Assembly: GCA_017643325.1 (NCBI GenBank)
Contig: JAEPNS010000046.1
Coordinates: 1-14,645, forward strand
DNA length: 14,645 bases
Origin: Alphaproteobacteria bacterium
GTDB taxonomy: Bacteria > Pseudomonadota > Alphaproteobacteria > UBA6615
Direction of reading: 5' to 3'
In this document: one piece after another, positions 7,247 to 14,013 of the stretch
Layout: each line of letters starts with the position of its first letter
How positions within the stretch are numbered: position 1 is the first letter of the stretch
Program-made: the position numbers and the translations under genes
Notes under the pieces: generated by a model
Told to the model about the DNA's origin: nothing
Databases searched by the model: none
The model's input: the letters and a program-made list of their open reading frames with translations, nothing else

Positions 7247-7807
7247 ATGTCTTACGCACACGCCCAGGTGCCGGAGCCCGATGACGCGCCGAAACCGGCC
7301 TACTTCGCGCACATCGTGCTCTACACCAAGCAACGCGAAACGATGGTCGAGTGGTACCGGAAGGTGCTCGGCATGCAGGTGACGGCGGACACGCAAGGTC
7401 TGTCTTTCCTGACCTACGACGACGAGCATCATCGAGTGGCGGTCATCCAGCGTGATGACCTGGACGACAAGGTCCCCAACACCATCGGCATGGCGCACTT
7501 TGCGTACAACTATGCATCACTGTCCGACCTCGTGCGTATCTACGAATACCTGGTGTCGGAAGGGATACAGCCGTATCGCCAGATCAACCACGGGCCGACG
7601 ACATCCATCTACTACCGTGATCCTGACGGCAACCAGGTCGAATTGCAGACCGACAATTTCGATAGCGTCGAGGCCCTGAATGCGTGGTTTGCAAGCGGCG
7701 CGTTCGACCGCGAACCGATCGGCGTCGAGATTGACATGGCCGACATCGCGGCCCGCTTTCATGCGGGCGAGTCCGAAGCGGACCTGAAACGACCGCTCCA
7801 AAGCTAA
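7247..7807 (+). CDS. VOC-family protein, type I extradiol dioxygenase-like
   Basis: 186 residues. The ATG at 7247 is chosen because GGGGGAGG lies 7 bases upstream and homologous-looking sequence begins there; an open frame continues upstream but runs antisense to the acyl-CoA dehydrogenase gene. The vicinal-oxygen-chelate fold covers about 19-140 as two beta-alpha-beta-beta-beta modules. H22 (AHIVLYT), H84 (MAHFAY) and E132 (GNQVELQTD) give the 2-His-1-carboxylate iron triad of extradiol ring-cleavage dioxygenases, and RDPDGNQVE is the usual last-strand signature. The C-terminal 45 residues form a helical tail. It is single-domain, unlike the roughly 300-residue two-domain enzymes such as BphC, so a glyoxalase-like role is also possible. 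First gene of an operon with the glutathionyl-hydroquinone reductase and the CMD-family gene. Confidence 0.9.
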   Translation: MSYAHAQVPEPDDAPKPAYFAHIVLYTKQRETMVEWYRKVLGMQVTADTQGLSFLTYDDEHHRVAVIQRDDLDDKVPNTIGMAHFAYNYASLSDLVRIYEYLVSEGIQPYRQINHGPTTSIYYRDPDGNQVELQTDNFDSVEALNAWFASGAFDREPIGVEIDMADIAARFHAGESEADLKRPLQS

Positions 7808-7846
7808 CGAACAGGCCGCCTTTTCTGCGGCATTGAGGAGATCACG

Positions 7847-8845
7847 ATGGGTATGCTTATCGACGGCACGTGGCATGACAACGATGCCACGGCGCGCGAG
7901 GTCGCCAAGGACGGCAAGTTCCAGCGAACAGAGAGCCAGTTTCGCAACTGGGTGACAGCCGACGGCTCAGCCGGTCCGACCGGCGAGGGCGGCTTCACGG
8001 CAGAGCCCGGTCGCTACCACCTCTATCTGGCGCACACCTGCCCATGGGCGCACCGTGCGCTGATTTTCCGGACGATCAAGGGCCTCGATAGCGCGATCAC
8101 GGTTTCCCTTGCTCAGCCGGGCCGTCATGCGCAGGGCTGGACCTACGAGGACAACCCCGATTTCCCCGATTGCCTGCCGGACCACGTGAACGGCTTCTCG
8201 CATCTGCACGAGGCCTACACCGCCTCGAAATCGGACTACACCGGCAAGGTCACTGTTCCCACGCTCTGGGACAAGCAGACCAATCAGGTGGTGAACAACG
8301 AATCGTCCGAGATCATCCGCATGTTCAACTCGGCGTTCGATGCCTTCACGAACGCGACCGAGGACTACTATCCGGCCGATCTGCGCGATGAGATCGATGC
8401 GATCAACGACGTGGTCTACACCACTGTGAACAACGGTGTTTACCGGTGCGGATTCGCGGCGTCGCAGGAGGCCTACGAAGAGGCGGTCACCGCACTGTTT
8501 GCGACCCTGGATGACCTTGAGGAGCGGCTCGGCAGGCAGCGTTACCTGGTCGGCGACCGGCTGACCGAAGCGGACTGGCGTCTCTGGGTGACGCTGATCC
8601 GGTTTGATGCCTGCTACGTGGGTGCTTTCAAGTGCAACATCCGGCGAATCCAAGATTACCCGAACCTGCTTAACTACACGCGTGAGCTCTACCAGATCCC
8701 GGGAATCGCGGAGACGTTCAGCTTCGACTACGCCAAGCGGAACTACTACGGGATCGAGCGCGTGAACCCGAACGGGATCATCCCACTGGGACCGGAAAAC
8801 CCGGAGGCGATGTACAGTGCCCCGCACGACAGAGGCCGTTTCTAG
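7847..8845 (+). CDS. yqjG: Glutathionyl-hydroquinone reductase (Xi-class glutathione transferase)
   Basis: 332 residues, the normal length for the YqjG/PcpF/ECM4 family. The start ATG at 7847 follows TGAGGAGATCACG. The thioredoxin-like N-terminal domain carries the redox motif TCPWAHR with catalytic Cys65, and VPTLWD (137-142) with ESSEIIRMFN (152-161) forms the glutathione site. The all-helical C-terminal domain follows from about 175, with the family-specific tyrosine-rich NNGVYRCGF (195-203) and the tail YYGIERVNPNGIIPLGP. The family reduces S-glutathionyl-hydroquinones to hydroquinone and glutathione in the cytosol, rescuing quinones trapped by glutathione. Its place between a VOC dioxygenase-like gene and a CMD gene suggests a hydroquinone intermediate here. 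The 39-base spacer before it holds a 5-bp GC hairpin (7815-7831) of doubtful meaning. Confidence 0.95.
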   Translation: MGMLIDGTWHDNDATAREVAKDGKFQRTESQFRNWVTADGSAGPTGEGGFTAEPGRYHLYLAHTCPWAHRALIFRTIKGLDSAITVSLAQPGRHAQGWTYEDNPDFPDCLPDHVNGFSHLHEAYTASKSDYTGKVTVPTLWDKQTNQVVNNESSEIIRMFNSAFDAFTNATEDYYPADLRDEIDAINDVVYTTVNNGVYRCGFAASQEAYEEAVTALFATLDDLEERLGRQRYLVGDRLTEADWRLWVTLIRFDACYVGAFKCNIRRIQDYPNLLNYTRELYQIPGIAETFSFDYAKRNYYGIERVNPNGIIPLGPENPEAMYSAPHDRGRF

Positions 8846-8860
8846 ACCCGGAGGCGAACC

Positions 8861-9250
8861 ATGCTCGACAAGGACCTCTACGAGAAGGGGATGAAGATCC
8901 GGCGCGAAGTGCTCGGCGACGAGCGCGTCGACGCCTCCATGTCCGATCTGGACGACTTCAACCGCGATCTCCAGGAACAGTTCATCACCGAGATAGGCTG
9001 GGGTGCGGTCTGGGGGCGCGAAGGGCTTACGCGCCAGCAGCGCAGCCTCCTGAACCTCGGCATGCTTGCTGCCATGGGCCGGATGGCAGAATTCGAGGGC
9101 CATTTCCGCGGCGCGCTGCGAAACGGCCTGACCCGCGAGGAACTGCGCGAGGCGCTTCTGCAGATTACCTTTTATTGCGGCGGTCCTGCCGGTATCGAGG
9201 CGTTTCGCGTGGCAAAGAAGGTTCTCGCCGAGGAAGATGCCAGAACGTAG
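8861..9250 (+). CDS. Carboxymuconolactone decarboxylase (CMD) family protein, PcaC-like
   Basis: 129 residues, the size of PcaC, and almost wholly the helical CMD fold. The start at 8861 has GGAGGCGAACC upstream and lies 15 bases after the previous stop, so the two are co-transcribed. The N-terminal GMKIRREVLGDERVD and the core TRQQRSLLNLGMLAAMGR, E79 and H81 (FEGHFRGALRNG) and the C-terminal AFRVAKKVL match gamma-carboxymuconolactone decarboxylases of the beta-ketoadipate pathway. The AhpD-type CxxC peroxidase motif is missing: only C106 is present, in FYCGGPAG. No other protocatechuate genes are nearby, so decarboxylation of a different lactone, or a structural role, cannot be excluded. Last member of the VOC-GHR-CMD operon, 71 bases before the YetF-like gene. 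Confidence 0.9.
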   Translation: MLDKDLYEKGMKIRREVLGDERVDASMSDLDDFNRDLQEQFITEIGWGAVWGREGLTRQQRSLLNLGMLAAMGRMAEFEGHFRGALRNGLTREELREALLQITFYCGGPAGIEAFRVAKKVLAEEDART

Positions 9251-9296
9251 CGGAATCGTATGGCGTTGGAGCGTCGCGGACGCGGAGACGTTGAAA

Positions 9297-9321
9297 GAGG
9301 AAACCTGAAGGAGGTTTCCTC
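9297..9321 (+). promoter_or_regulatory. Perfect 9-bp hairpin enclosing the Shine-Dalgarno of the YetF-like gene
   Basis: GAGGAAACC (9297-9305) and GGTTTCCTC (9313-9321) are perfect complements around the 7-base loop TGAAGGA. The Shine-Dalgarno AAGGAGG (9308-9314) begins in the loop and runs two bases into the second arm, and the second arm touches the ATG at 9322. No U-tract follows, so this is not a terminator. The geometry suggests translational control (RNA thermometer, or opening by an upstream ribosome). The structure is seen in sequence; the regulatory role is inference. Confidence 0.6.
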
Positions 9322-9882
9322 ATGGAATGGATTTTAGCCGACGCCCGATCCCTGTTGCTGGTCGGGTTGAGTGTGCTTGGCATGTTCGCCGTCCTTGTTC
9401 TGCTGACGCGGCTGTCCGGCGTTCGCAGCTTCTCAAAGATGTCCGCATTTGACTTTGCCATCACCGTTGCGGTGGGTTCTGTGCTTGCGTCGGTCGTTGT
9501 GACTGAACAGCCATCTCTGATGCGGGGCGGGGCCGCGCTGGTGGCCCTGTTCGTCGTCCAGATCGGCGTCGCAACCCTTCGTGTGCGTTTTCGTCCTGTG
9601 TGCCGGCTGGTGGACAACCACCCGCGATTGATCATGGTCGGCGGGGAAATGCTCGGGGACCAGATGCGAAAAGCGAAAATTACCGAAGCCGACCTACGGG
9701 CAAAGTTGAGAGAGGCCAACGTGCTGGATATCGGGCAGATTGAGGCGGTTGTGGCGGAAACAACCGGTGATGTGTCGGTGCTTCACCGCTCGCCAGACGG
9801 GCCGCATCTGGACGAGAAGCTTCTCGACGGCGTCTTGGGACGCGAGGTATTCGTTTCCTACCGGCGTCGCAGATCCGCGTAA
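9322..9882 (+). CDS. YetF/DUF421-family membrane protein
   Basis: 186 residues. The ATG at 9322 has AAGGAGG seven bases upstream. The N-terminal part has three hydrophobic segments (about 9-29, 45-60, 68-86), consistent with an inner-membrane protein, and the second carries the family signature RSFSKMSAFDFAITVAVGS (35-53). The soluble YetF C-terminal domain starts near 93 (CRLVDNHPRLIMVGGEML), continues through ITEADLRAKLREANV with the IGQIEAVVAETTGDVSVL strand, and ends near 157. The function of this family is not established; Bacillus members are linked to spore and membrane physiology. It follows the CMD gene by 71 bases with its own structured leader and could be read through from that operon or be separate. 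Confidence 0.9.
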   Translation: MEWILADARSLLLVGLSVLGMFAVLVLLTRLSGVRSFSKMSAFDFAITVAVGSVLASVVVTEQPSLMRGGAALVALFVVQIGVATLRVRFRPVCRLVDNHPRLIMVGGEMLGDQMRKAKITEADLRAKLREANVLDIGQIEAVVAETTGDVSVLHRSPDGPHLDEKLLDGVLGREVFVSYRRRRSA

Positions 9883-9955
9883 TACCGGATTGGCGCGTTG
9901 ATGACCTTTCGGCTGCAAAATGCATGGAAAAACAGTCCCGTATGGGATCGTGGCG

Positions 9956-10026
9956 TCCCCTCGAACTGCTCGAAGGGCCGCGTACGCTCACTGTCCGTTA
10001 ACCGTTGATGTGTAGATTCGAGGGGA
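9956..10026. repeat. 10-bp perfect inverted repeat upstream of the pentapeptide-repeat gene
   Basis: TCCCCTCGAA (9956-9965) and TTCGAGGGGA (10017-10026) are exact complements separated by 51 bases, within the 170-base gap between the YetF-like and pentapeptide-repeat genes. The right arm ends 26 bases before the start codon. It could be a pair of operator half-sites on looped DNA or a leader stem; no T-run follows, so it is not a terminator. The rest of the gap shows no convincing promoter. Confidence 0.55.
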
Positions 10027-10052
10027 ATTGAGCACCCGTTTCGGACGACATC

Positions 10053-11405
10053 ATGCGCAAACTGGACACCCCGGAAGTCATCAAGCGCCATATCCTTTGG
10101 CTCAAGGGAGTGAAAGGCGGTCAGCCCGCCGACCTCTCCCTTCGTGATTTGCGGAAGTACAAGTTCGATCGGGTCAACCTGCATAAGGCGAAGCTGGCGG
10201 GAGCCAATATGTCGAAATGCTCGGTCCGCCAGGCGGATTTAAGCCATTGCGACATGTTCTCTGTGATGCTGGACGGTGCGGATATGAGCCAGTCGAAACT
10301 CGATCACTCCGACCTGCGCGGTGCTCATCTGCGCGGTGTGATTCTGGAAGGCGCCAGCCTCGTCGGTGCCGATCTCCGTGGCGGGGCGCTGATGCTCGGG
10401 GGTGATGCGGCCGAGGCGGCGATGACCAACGCGGTGCTCGACCATGCCAACCTCGACAACGCCAATATCTCCGGTGCCAACCTTTCAGGGTCGTCGATGG
10501 ACCACAGCAGCATGCGCGGTGCGCGCATGGAGGGGACCAACCTGTCGGACGGCAACATGAAGGGCTCAAGCCTCGACGGTGCCGTCCTGAAAGGCGCGAA
10601 CCTGAGCAACACCAACCTGAACGGAGCCAGTCTCGTCGGGGCAGACCTGAGCGGCGTGACGTTGAAGGGCACGGACCTTACGAACGCCGATCTCAACGAT
10701 GCGAACCTCGACGGCGTTGACCTGGCCGAGGCGAACGTGACCGGCGCAAAGCTGTCACGACCGACGAGCGAGTTTCCTGCGGACATCCAGCGAATCCTCA
10801 AGGACCACTTTGACTGGATCGAGAGCGGCGGGAAGACGGGCGCGCGAGCTGATCTGACCAAAAGTGATATCGAGCGCATCGACCTTCCTGGTGAGGACAT
10901 GAGCGGGGCGGTCCTAAAGCAAACGCGCATGAGCGGTGCGAACCTCCGCTCGTGCCGCTTCGTCATGACCGAAATGGAAGAATCGAGCTTGTCGGGAGCC
11001 GACCTGTCGGATGCCCTATTGGAAGGTGCAAACCTCCAGAACGCGGACTTGCGCGGTGCAAATCTGGAAGGCGCACGGCTCGTCGCGGTGGAGCTTAAAG
11101 ACGGACTGGGCAAGGCAACGGGACGGCTCTGGCCGGCCAACCTGACCGGCGCGAACCTTGCCGGTGCAAACCTCCGGGGCGCGGATCTTGCGAATGCGCG
11201 ACTGGTCGATGCCGACCTGCGCGGCGCCGATCTGACAGGTGCAAACATGGTCGAGGCGGACCTGTCGGGCGCTTTCATTGCCGATGCTGACATGACCGAC
11301 GCTCATCTGGATGGCGCCAAGCTTGAGGATGCAATACGCGAAGCTGTCGCGCTCGACGACGGTCTGGCAGACGACGAGATGCTCGAGGCGGCTGTCGGCG
11401 ACTGA
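10053..11405 (+). CDS. Pentapeptide-repeat protein with two header-plus-helix modules
   Basis: 450 residues. The ATG at 10053 is the only possible start, since an in-frame TGA lies at 10029-10031; the ribosome-binding site is weak (GGA at 10043). Nearly the whole protein is A(D/N)LxG-type pentapeptide repeats, which fold as a right-handed quadrilateral beta-helix. There are two modules. Each opens with a header of the form H-x-x-W then about a dozen residues to A-D-L (H13, W16, ADL at 26-28; and H252, W255, ADL at 266-268). Repeats then run about 29-234 and 269-428. Short non-repeat insertions at about 110-124 and 345-362 break the helices. No signal peptide, so probably cytosolic. Some pentapeptide proteins (Qnr, MfpA) mimic DNA and bind gyrase, but those are about 200 residues and this one lacks their known features, so no function is assigned. 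It is acidic overall. Confidence 0.92.
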   Translation: MRKLDTPEVIKRHILWLKGVKGGQPADLSLRDLRKYKFDRVNLHKAKLAGANMSKCSVRQADLSHCDMFSVMLDGADMSQSKLDHSDLRGAHLRGVILEGASLVGADLRGGALMLGGDAAEAAMTNAVLDHANLDNANISGANLSGSSMDHSSMRGARMEGTNLSDGNMKGSSLDGAVLKGANLSNTNLNGASLVGADLSGVTLKGTDLTNADLNDANLDGVDLAEANVTGAKLSRPTSEFPADIQRILKDHFDWIESGGKTGARADLTKSDIERIDLPGEDMSGAVLKQTRMSGANLRSCRFVMTEMEESSLSGADLSDALLEGANLQNADLRGANLEGARLVAVELKDGLGKATGRLWPANLTGANLAGANLRGADLANARLVDADLRGADLTGANMVEADLSGAFIADADMTDAHLDGAKLEDAIREAVALDDGLADDEMLEAAVGD

Positions 11406-11471
11406 CGCCGTTCCCCGTCCGTACCAAACGCGCTAAAACCGCCTGCAACCACACAGCAGGAGGCACGCGAC

Positions 11472-12422
11472 ATGGCGAAGGCATTCGCAAGCGCCGAGGA
11501 TCTATCCCCCAAGAAAGTGACGTTCGAGAAGCTCGCTGACGGCGTCTACGCCTATACGGCAGAGGGCGACCCGAACTCCTGTGTGATCGTGGGTGAGGAC
11601 AGCGTTCTCGTGATGGAAGCCCAGGCGACGCCCGTGCTTGCCAAACGCGTAGTCAAGGAAATCCGCAAGGTTACCAGGAAGCCGATCAAGTACCTGCTGC
11701 TGAGCCACTACCATGCGGTCCGGGTGCTGGGTGCGGCAGGGTTCAACGCGCCTGAGATCATCATGAGCAACGCCACGCGCGATCTCGTGGTTGAACGGGG
11801 GCAACAGGATTTCGAATCCGAGGCCGACCGGTTTCCGCGGCTGTTCGAGGGAATCGAGACGGTGCCCGGCCTGACCTGGCCGACGCTGACGTTCGAGAAC
11901 GAAATGACCCTTTGGATGGGCGATCGTGAAGTCCGCATCATTCATGTCGGGCGTGGCCACACGAAGGGTGACACGATCGTCTGGCTGCCGAAGGAAAGGA
12001 TTTTGTTTGCAGGCGATCTCGTCGAGGCTCACGCGGCACTTTATTGCGGCGATGCCTACCTGACCGACTGGCCGGGGACGCTTAAGAAACTCAGAGCGCT
12101 CAAGCCACGCAAGCTGGTACCCGGAAGGGGGCCTGCCGCGACCACGCCACGACAGTGCGAGAAGGCTTTCGACCAGACGGAGGCCTTTATCCGCGATCTG
12201 TTCCGAGGTGCGCGGCACGGTGTGAAGAAGGGCTGGTCGCTCAAGGAAACCTTCGACTACACGTATGGCAAAATGACGCCGAAGTACGGGGACTGGGCGA
12301 TTTACGAGCATTGCATCCCCTTCAACATGGGGCGGGCCTATGACGAGGCGAAGGGTATCGAGCACCCGCGTATCTGGACCGCCAAACGCGACAAGAAGCT
12401 CTGGAAGGACCTCCAGGGCTGA
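11472..12422 (+). CDS. MBL-fold metallohydrolase-like protein with an altered metal site (HYHAVR)
   Basis: 316 residues. The ATG at 11472 has AGGAGG (11458-11463) eight bases upstream. The metallo-beta-lactamase fold is clear: N-terminal strand pair (VYAYTAEGDPNSCVIVG), the metal loop LLSHYHAVRVLG at 76-87, GRGHTKGDTIVWLP at 160-173, FAGDLVE at 179-185 and a PGRG turn at 217-220. Compared with the canonical H-x-H-x-D-H set, H79 and H81 are kept but the Asp and third His are V83 and R84. H163 and D182 are kept, while the last His is R219. So the first metal site (H79, H81, H163) survives and the second is lost. I recall relatives in alphaproteobacteria with the same motif, so this looks like a family trait rather than decay. 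Substrate unknown; it is unlikely to be a beta-lactamase. It stands 66 bases after the pentapeptide gene. Confidence 0.88.
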   Translation: MAKAFASAEDLSPKKVTFEKLADGVYAYTAEGDPNSCVIVGEDSVLVMEAQATPVLAKRVVKEIRKVTRKPIKYLLLSHYHAVRVLGAAGFNAPEIIMSNATRDLVVERGQQDFESEADRFPRLFEGIETVPGLTWPTLTFENEMTLWMGDREVRIIHVGRGHTKGDTIVWLPKERILFAGDLVEAHAALYCGDAYLTDWPGTLKKLRALKPRKLVPGRGPAATTPRQCEKAFDQTEAFIRDLFRGARHGVKKGWSLKETFDYTYGKMTPKYGDWAIYEHCIPFNMGRAYDEAKGIEHPRIWTAKRDKKLWKDLQG

Positions 12423-12538
12423 TCGATAAACCGTAATTCCAGCAGCGCCGGATGGCGCGTCGCGGTCCGGGTCACTCCGACCGGGTACCGCGTTCGACAG
12501 CCATTTTTTCGCCACACCGCACGGTACGATCGTCGGCA

Positions 12539-13255
12539 ATGGCCAAATCCGCTTCAAAGTCCCGGTGGGGCGTCTTCCTGACGTTGGTGATGTTGCCGCT
12601 CGCGGCGGCCGCGCTCGCGGTTTACGTCGGCGTGCTCCGGGTGCCCCCCAACGTCGTGCCGTGGGGAGATATCGACCTGGAGCAGCCACCGGGCCCGTTT
12701 GCGCGGATGCAGATCAACGGCCTCGTGCAGTCTCCCCAGGCCTGCTTCATCGCGCTTGCCGGTTCGAGCCTCGAGTATCGCCGGATCGCTGACCGTCCCG
12801 TTCGCGACGGCTGCGGTTTCCCCAACGGCGTCGTCGTCGAACGTTCAAATGTTCCCTACAGCTCGGGCTTTTCGGCCAGCTGCCCACTGGCCGCCGCCCT
12901 TTATGTTTACGAACGCCAGCTGCGTGAACTTGCGCGATCCCATCTGGGGTCCGATCTGGCCCGCATAAACCATGTCGGGACGTACGCCTGCCGCAACGTC
13001 AATGGCGCGACTGCAGGACGCCGCAGCCAGCACGCCACGGCCAATGCGATCGATATTTCCGGTTTCACGCTGGCGGATGGGCGCCGGATTTCGGTGCTCA
13101 GGGACTGGGGCACGGATACCCCTGCCGGACGCTTTCTGGCTGATGTCCGCGATGAGGGGTGCGGTCTGTTCAACACGGTCCTCGGGCCGGAGTACAACGA
13201 CCGCCACCAGGACCATTTCCACCTCGATCTGGGCCGTTTCCGGATCTGCCGGTGA
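12539..13255 (+). CDS. Extensin-like C-terminal family protein, membrane-anchored putative zinc peptidase
   Basis: 238 residues from the ATG at 12539, chosen because it starts a classic export signal: basic MAKSASKSR followed by a hydrophobic segment at about 11-33. An ATG at 12452 would add 29 residues without such character. Neither start has a good ribosome-binding site. The periplasmic part matches the bacterial extensin_C family. It contains QHATANAIDISGF (H165, D172) and HQDHFHLDL (H223, H226, H228), an arrangement like the zinc ligands of LAS/M15 D-Ala-D-Ala peptidases, so peptidoglycan cleavage is plausible but unproved. Six cysteines (69, 92, 115, 151, 208, 237) could form periplasmic disulfides. 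The 116 bases before it hold an imperfect GC-rich stem-loop (12463-12490) and a six-T run (12504-12509) too far apart to be a normal terminator. It converges on the DUF3237 gene, 15 bases apart. Confidence 0.85.
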   Translation: MAKSASKSRWGVFLTLVMLPLAAAALAVYVGVLRVPPNVVPWGDIDLEQPPGPFARMQINGLVQSPQACFIALAGSSLEYRRIADRPVRDGCGFPNGVVVERSNVPYSSGFSASCPLAAALYVYERQLRELARSHLGSDLARINHVGTYACRNVNGATAGRRSQHATANAIDISGFTLADGRRISVLRDWGTDTPAGRFLADVRDEGCGLFNTVLGPEYNDRHQDHFHLDLGRFRICR

Positions 13256-13270
13256 ACGTCCGAAGAGGCA

Positions 13271-13747
13271 CTAGAGGATTTCGTAGACCTTGTAGACGGG
13301 CCCTTCCGGGAACCGGTGCCCGGTGCTGACGGCGATGATGCGGTTGAGCCAGCCGTACTTGTCGGACCCGGTCTCGAAAGCCGGCGTGTTGCGGAAATAG
13401 TATTCGGACGGGTCGACGGGCTCACCTGCCGCCAACCGGTCCAACACCTGCTTGTCGCCGTGGCGGATGCCTCGATAGGTCATGAAGATATGATGGTCGT
13501 CATCGGTCACGAGCGTGATCCGCACGTCCATCTGCCACACACCGTCATTGCGGATCAGGATCCAGTCACCACCCGGGATGGGAGCGACGGTTCCCTTCAG
13601 CTTCGGACCCTCGAAACTGCCGCCTGTGATTCCCGCGATGATCCGTGTCCCGTAAGGCGTATTCTCGAGAACCGTGGGCGTCGCCACGTCGAACTTTGCC
13701 GTAAAAAGGTGTTCGCCGCGCAGGTCGGGCAGCTTGATGTCACTCAT
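13271..13747 (-). CDS. DUF3237-family protein
   Basis: 158 residues from the ATG complementary to 13745-13747 (MSDIKLPDLRGEHLFTAKFD); an upstream in-frame TTG at 13780 would add 11 residues and is less likely. The length and the segments GTRIIAGITGGSFEGPKLKG (about 33-52), GGDWILIRNDGVWQMDVR and IFMTYRGIRHG fit the all-beta DUF3237 family of small barrel proteins. The biochemical role of the family is not established. Members often sit near aromatic or xenobiotic catabolism genes, which fits here: it is the last gene of a minus-strand group with DUF2783 and an FAD-dependent hydroxylase. It follows DUF2783 by 49 bases; that spacer is AT-rich and holds a 7-bp inverted repeat (TTGAAAA at 13763-13769, TTTTCAA at 13794-13800). 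Confidence 0.88.
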   Translation of the reverse strand: MSDIKLPDLRGEHLFTAKFDVATPTVLENTPYGTRIIAGITGGSFEGPKLKGTVAPIPGGDWILIRNDGVWQMDVRITLVTDDDHHIFMTYRGIRHGDKQVLDRLAAGEPVDPSEYYFRNTPAFETGSDKYGWLNRIIAVSTGHRFPEGPVYKVYEIL

Positions 13748-13796
13748 GGTCAATGTCCGAATTTGAAAACGTGTGTCCAAAAGTTATCGCAGATTT

Positions 13797-14006
13797 TCAA
13801 GCCACCTGCGAACCGGCCGTTCGCGCAGCGTCCAGCGCCTGCTCCAGCACCACGCGGTTGCCGATGTGGTTGGCAAGCAGCAGAACCAGTCGCGCGTTGA
13901 GGCGCATGCTTTCCTCGTCGCTCAGGCCGTCATGCGCGGCGATGAGCTCCTCGTAGAAATCGTCGGGCGCGTCGATCCCCAGTTCGGTCCTCAACTGTTC
14001 GCTCAT
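13797..14006 (-). CDS. DUF2783-family small protein
   Basis: 69 residues from the ATG complementary to 14004-14006, with GAGGGCAAC just upstream as ribosome-binding site. The sequence is helical and contains DDFYEELIAAHDGLSDEES (about 15-33) followed by LNARLVLLLANHIGN, which is the DUF2783 pattern. It starts 7 bases after the stop of the FAD-dependent monooxygenase, so the two are translationally close and co-transcribed. DUF2783 genes are commonly found directly after such hydroxylases, suggesting a partner or assembly role, but no function is established. A longer frame reaching 14132 overlaps the monooxygenase gene and is not used. Confidence 0.88.
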   Translation of the reverse strand: MSEQLRTELGIDAPDDFYEELIAAHDGLSDEESMRLNARLVLLLANHIGNRVVLEQALDAARTAGSQVA

Positions 14007-14013
14007 GTTGCCC

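Noticed and set aside
7815..7831. 5-bp GCCGC/GCGGC hairpin before the glutathionyl-hydroquinone reductase.
   Set aside because: Short stem of ordinary composition for this GC content and no T-run; likely chance.
8861..9250. CMD-family protein as an AhpD-type peroxidase.
   Set aside because: No CxxC motif; the overall sequence follows the PcaC type.
10325..11293. 322-codon minus-strand frame under the pentapeptide-repeat gene, rich in Arg, Ser, Ala and Pro.
   Set aside because: Its periodic composition is just the complement of the repeated A(D/N)LxG codons.
11472..12422. MBL-fold protein as an antibiotic-resistance beta-lactamase.
   Set aside because: The zinc ligands needed for a B1-B3 type site are partly replaced, no signal peptide is visible, and the length and sequence fit a different MBL subgroup.
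12463..12509. Stem-loop (12463-12490) plus T-run (12504-12509) as an intrinsic terminator for the MBL gene.
   Set aside because: The stem is bulged and the T-run begins 13 bases after it, too far for a standard intrinsic terminator.
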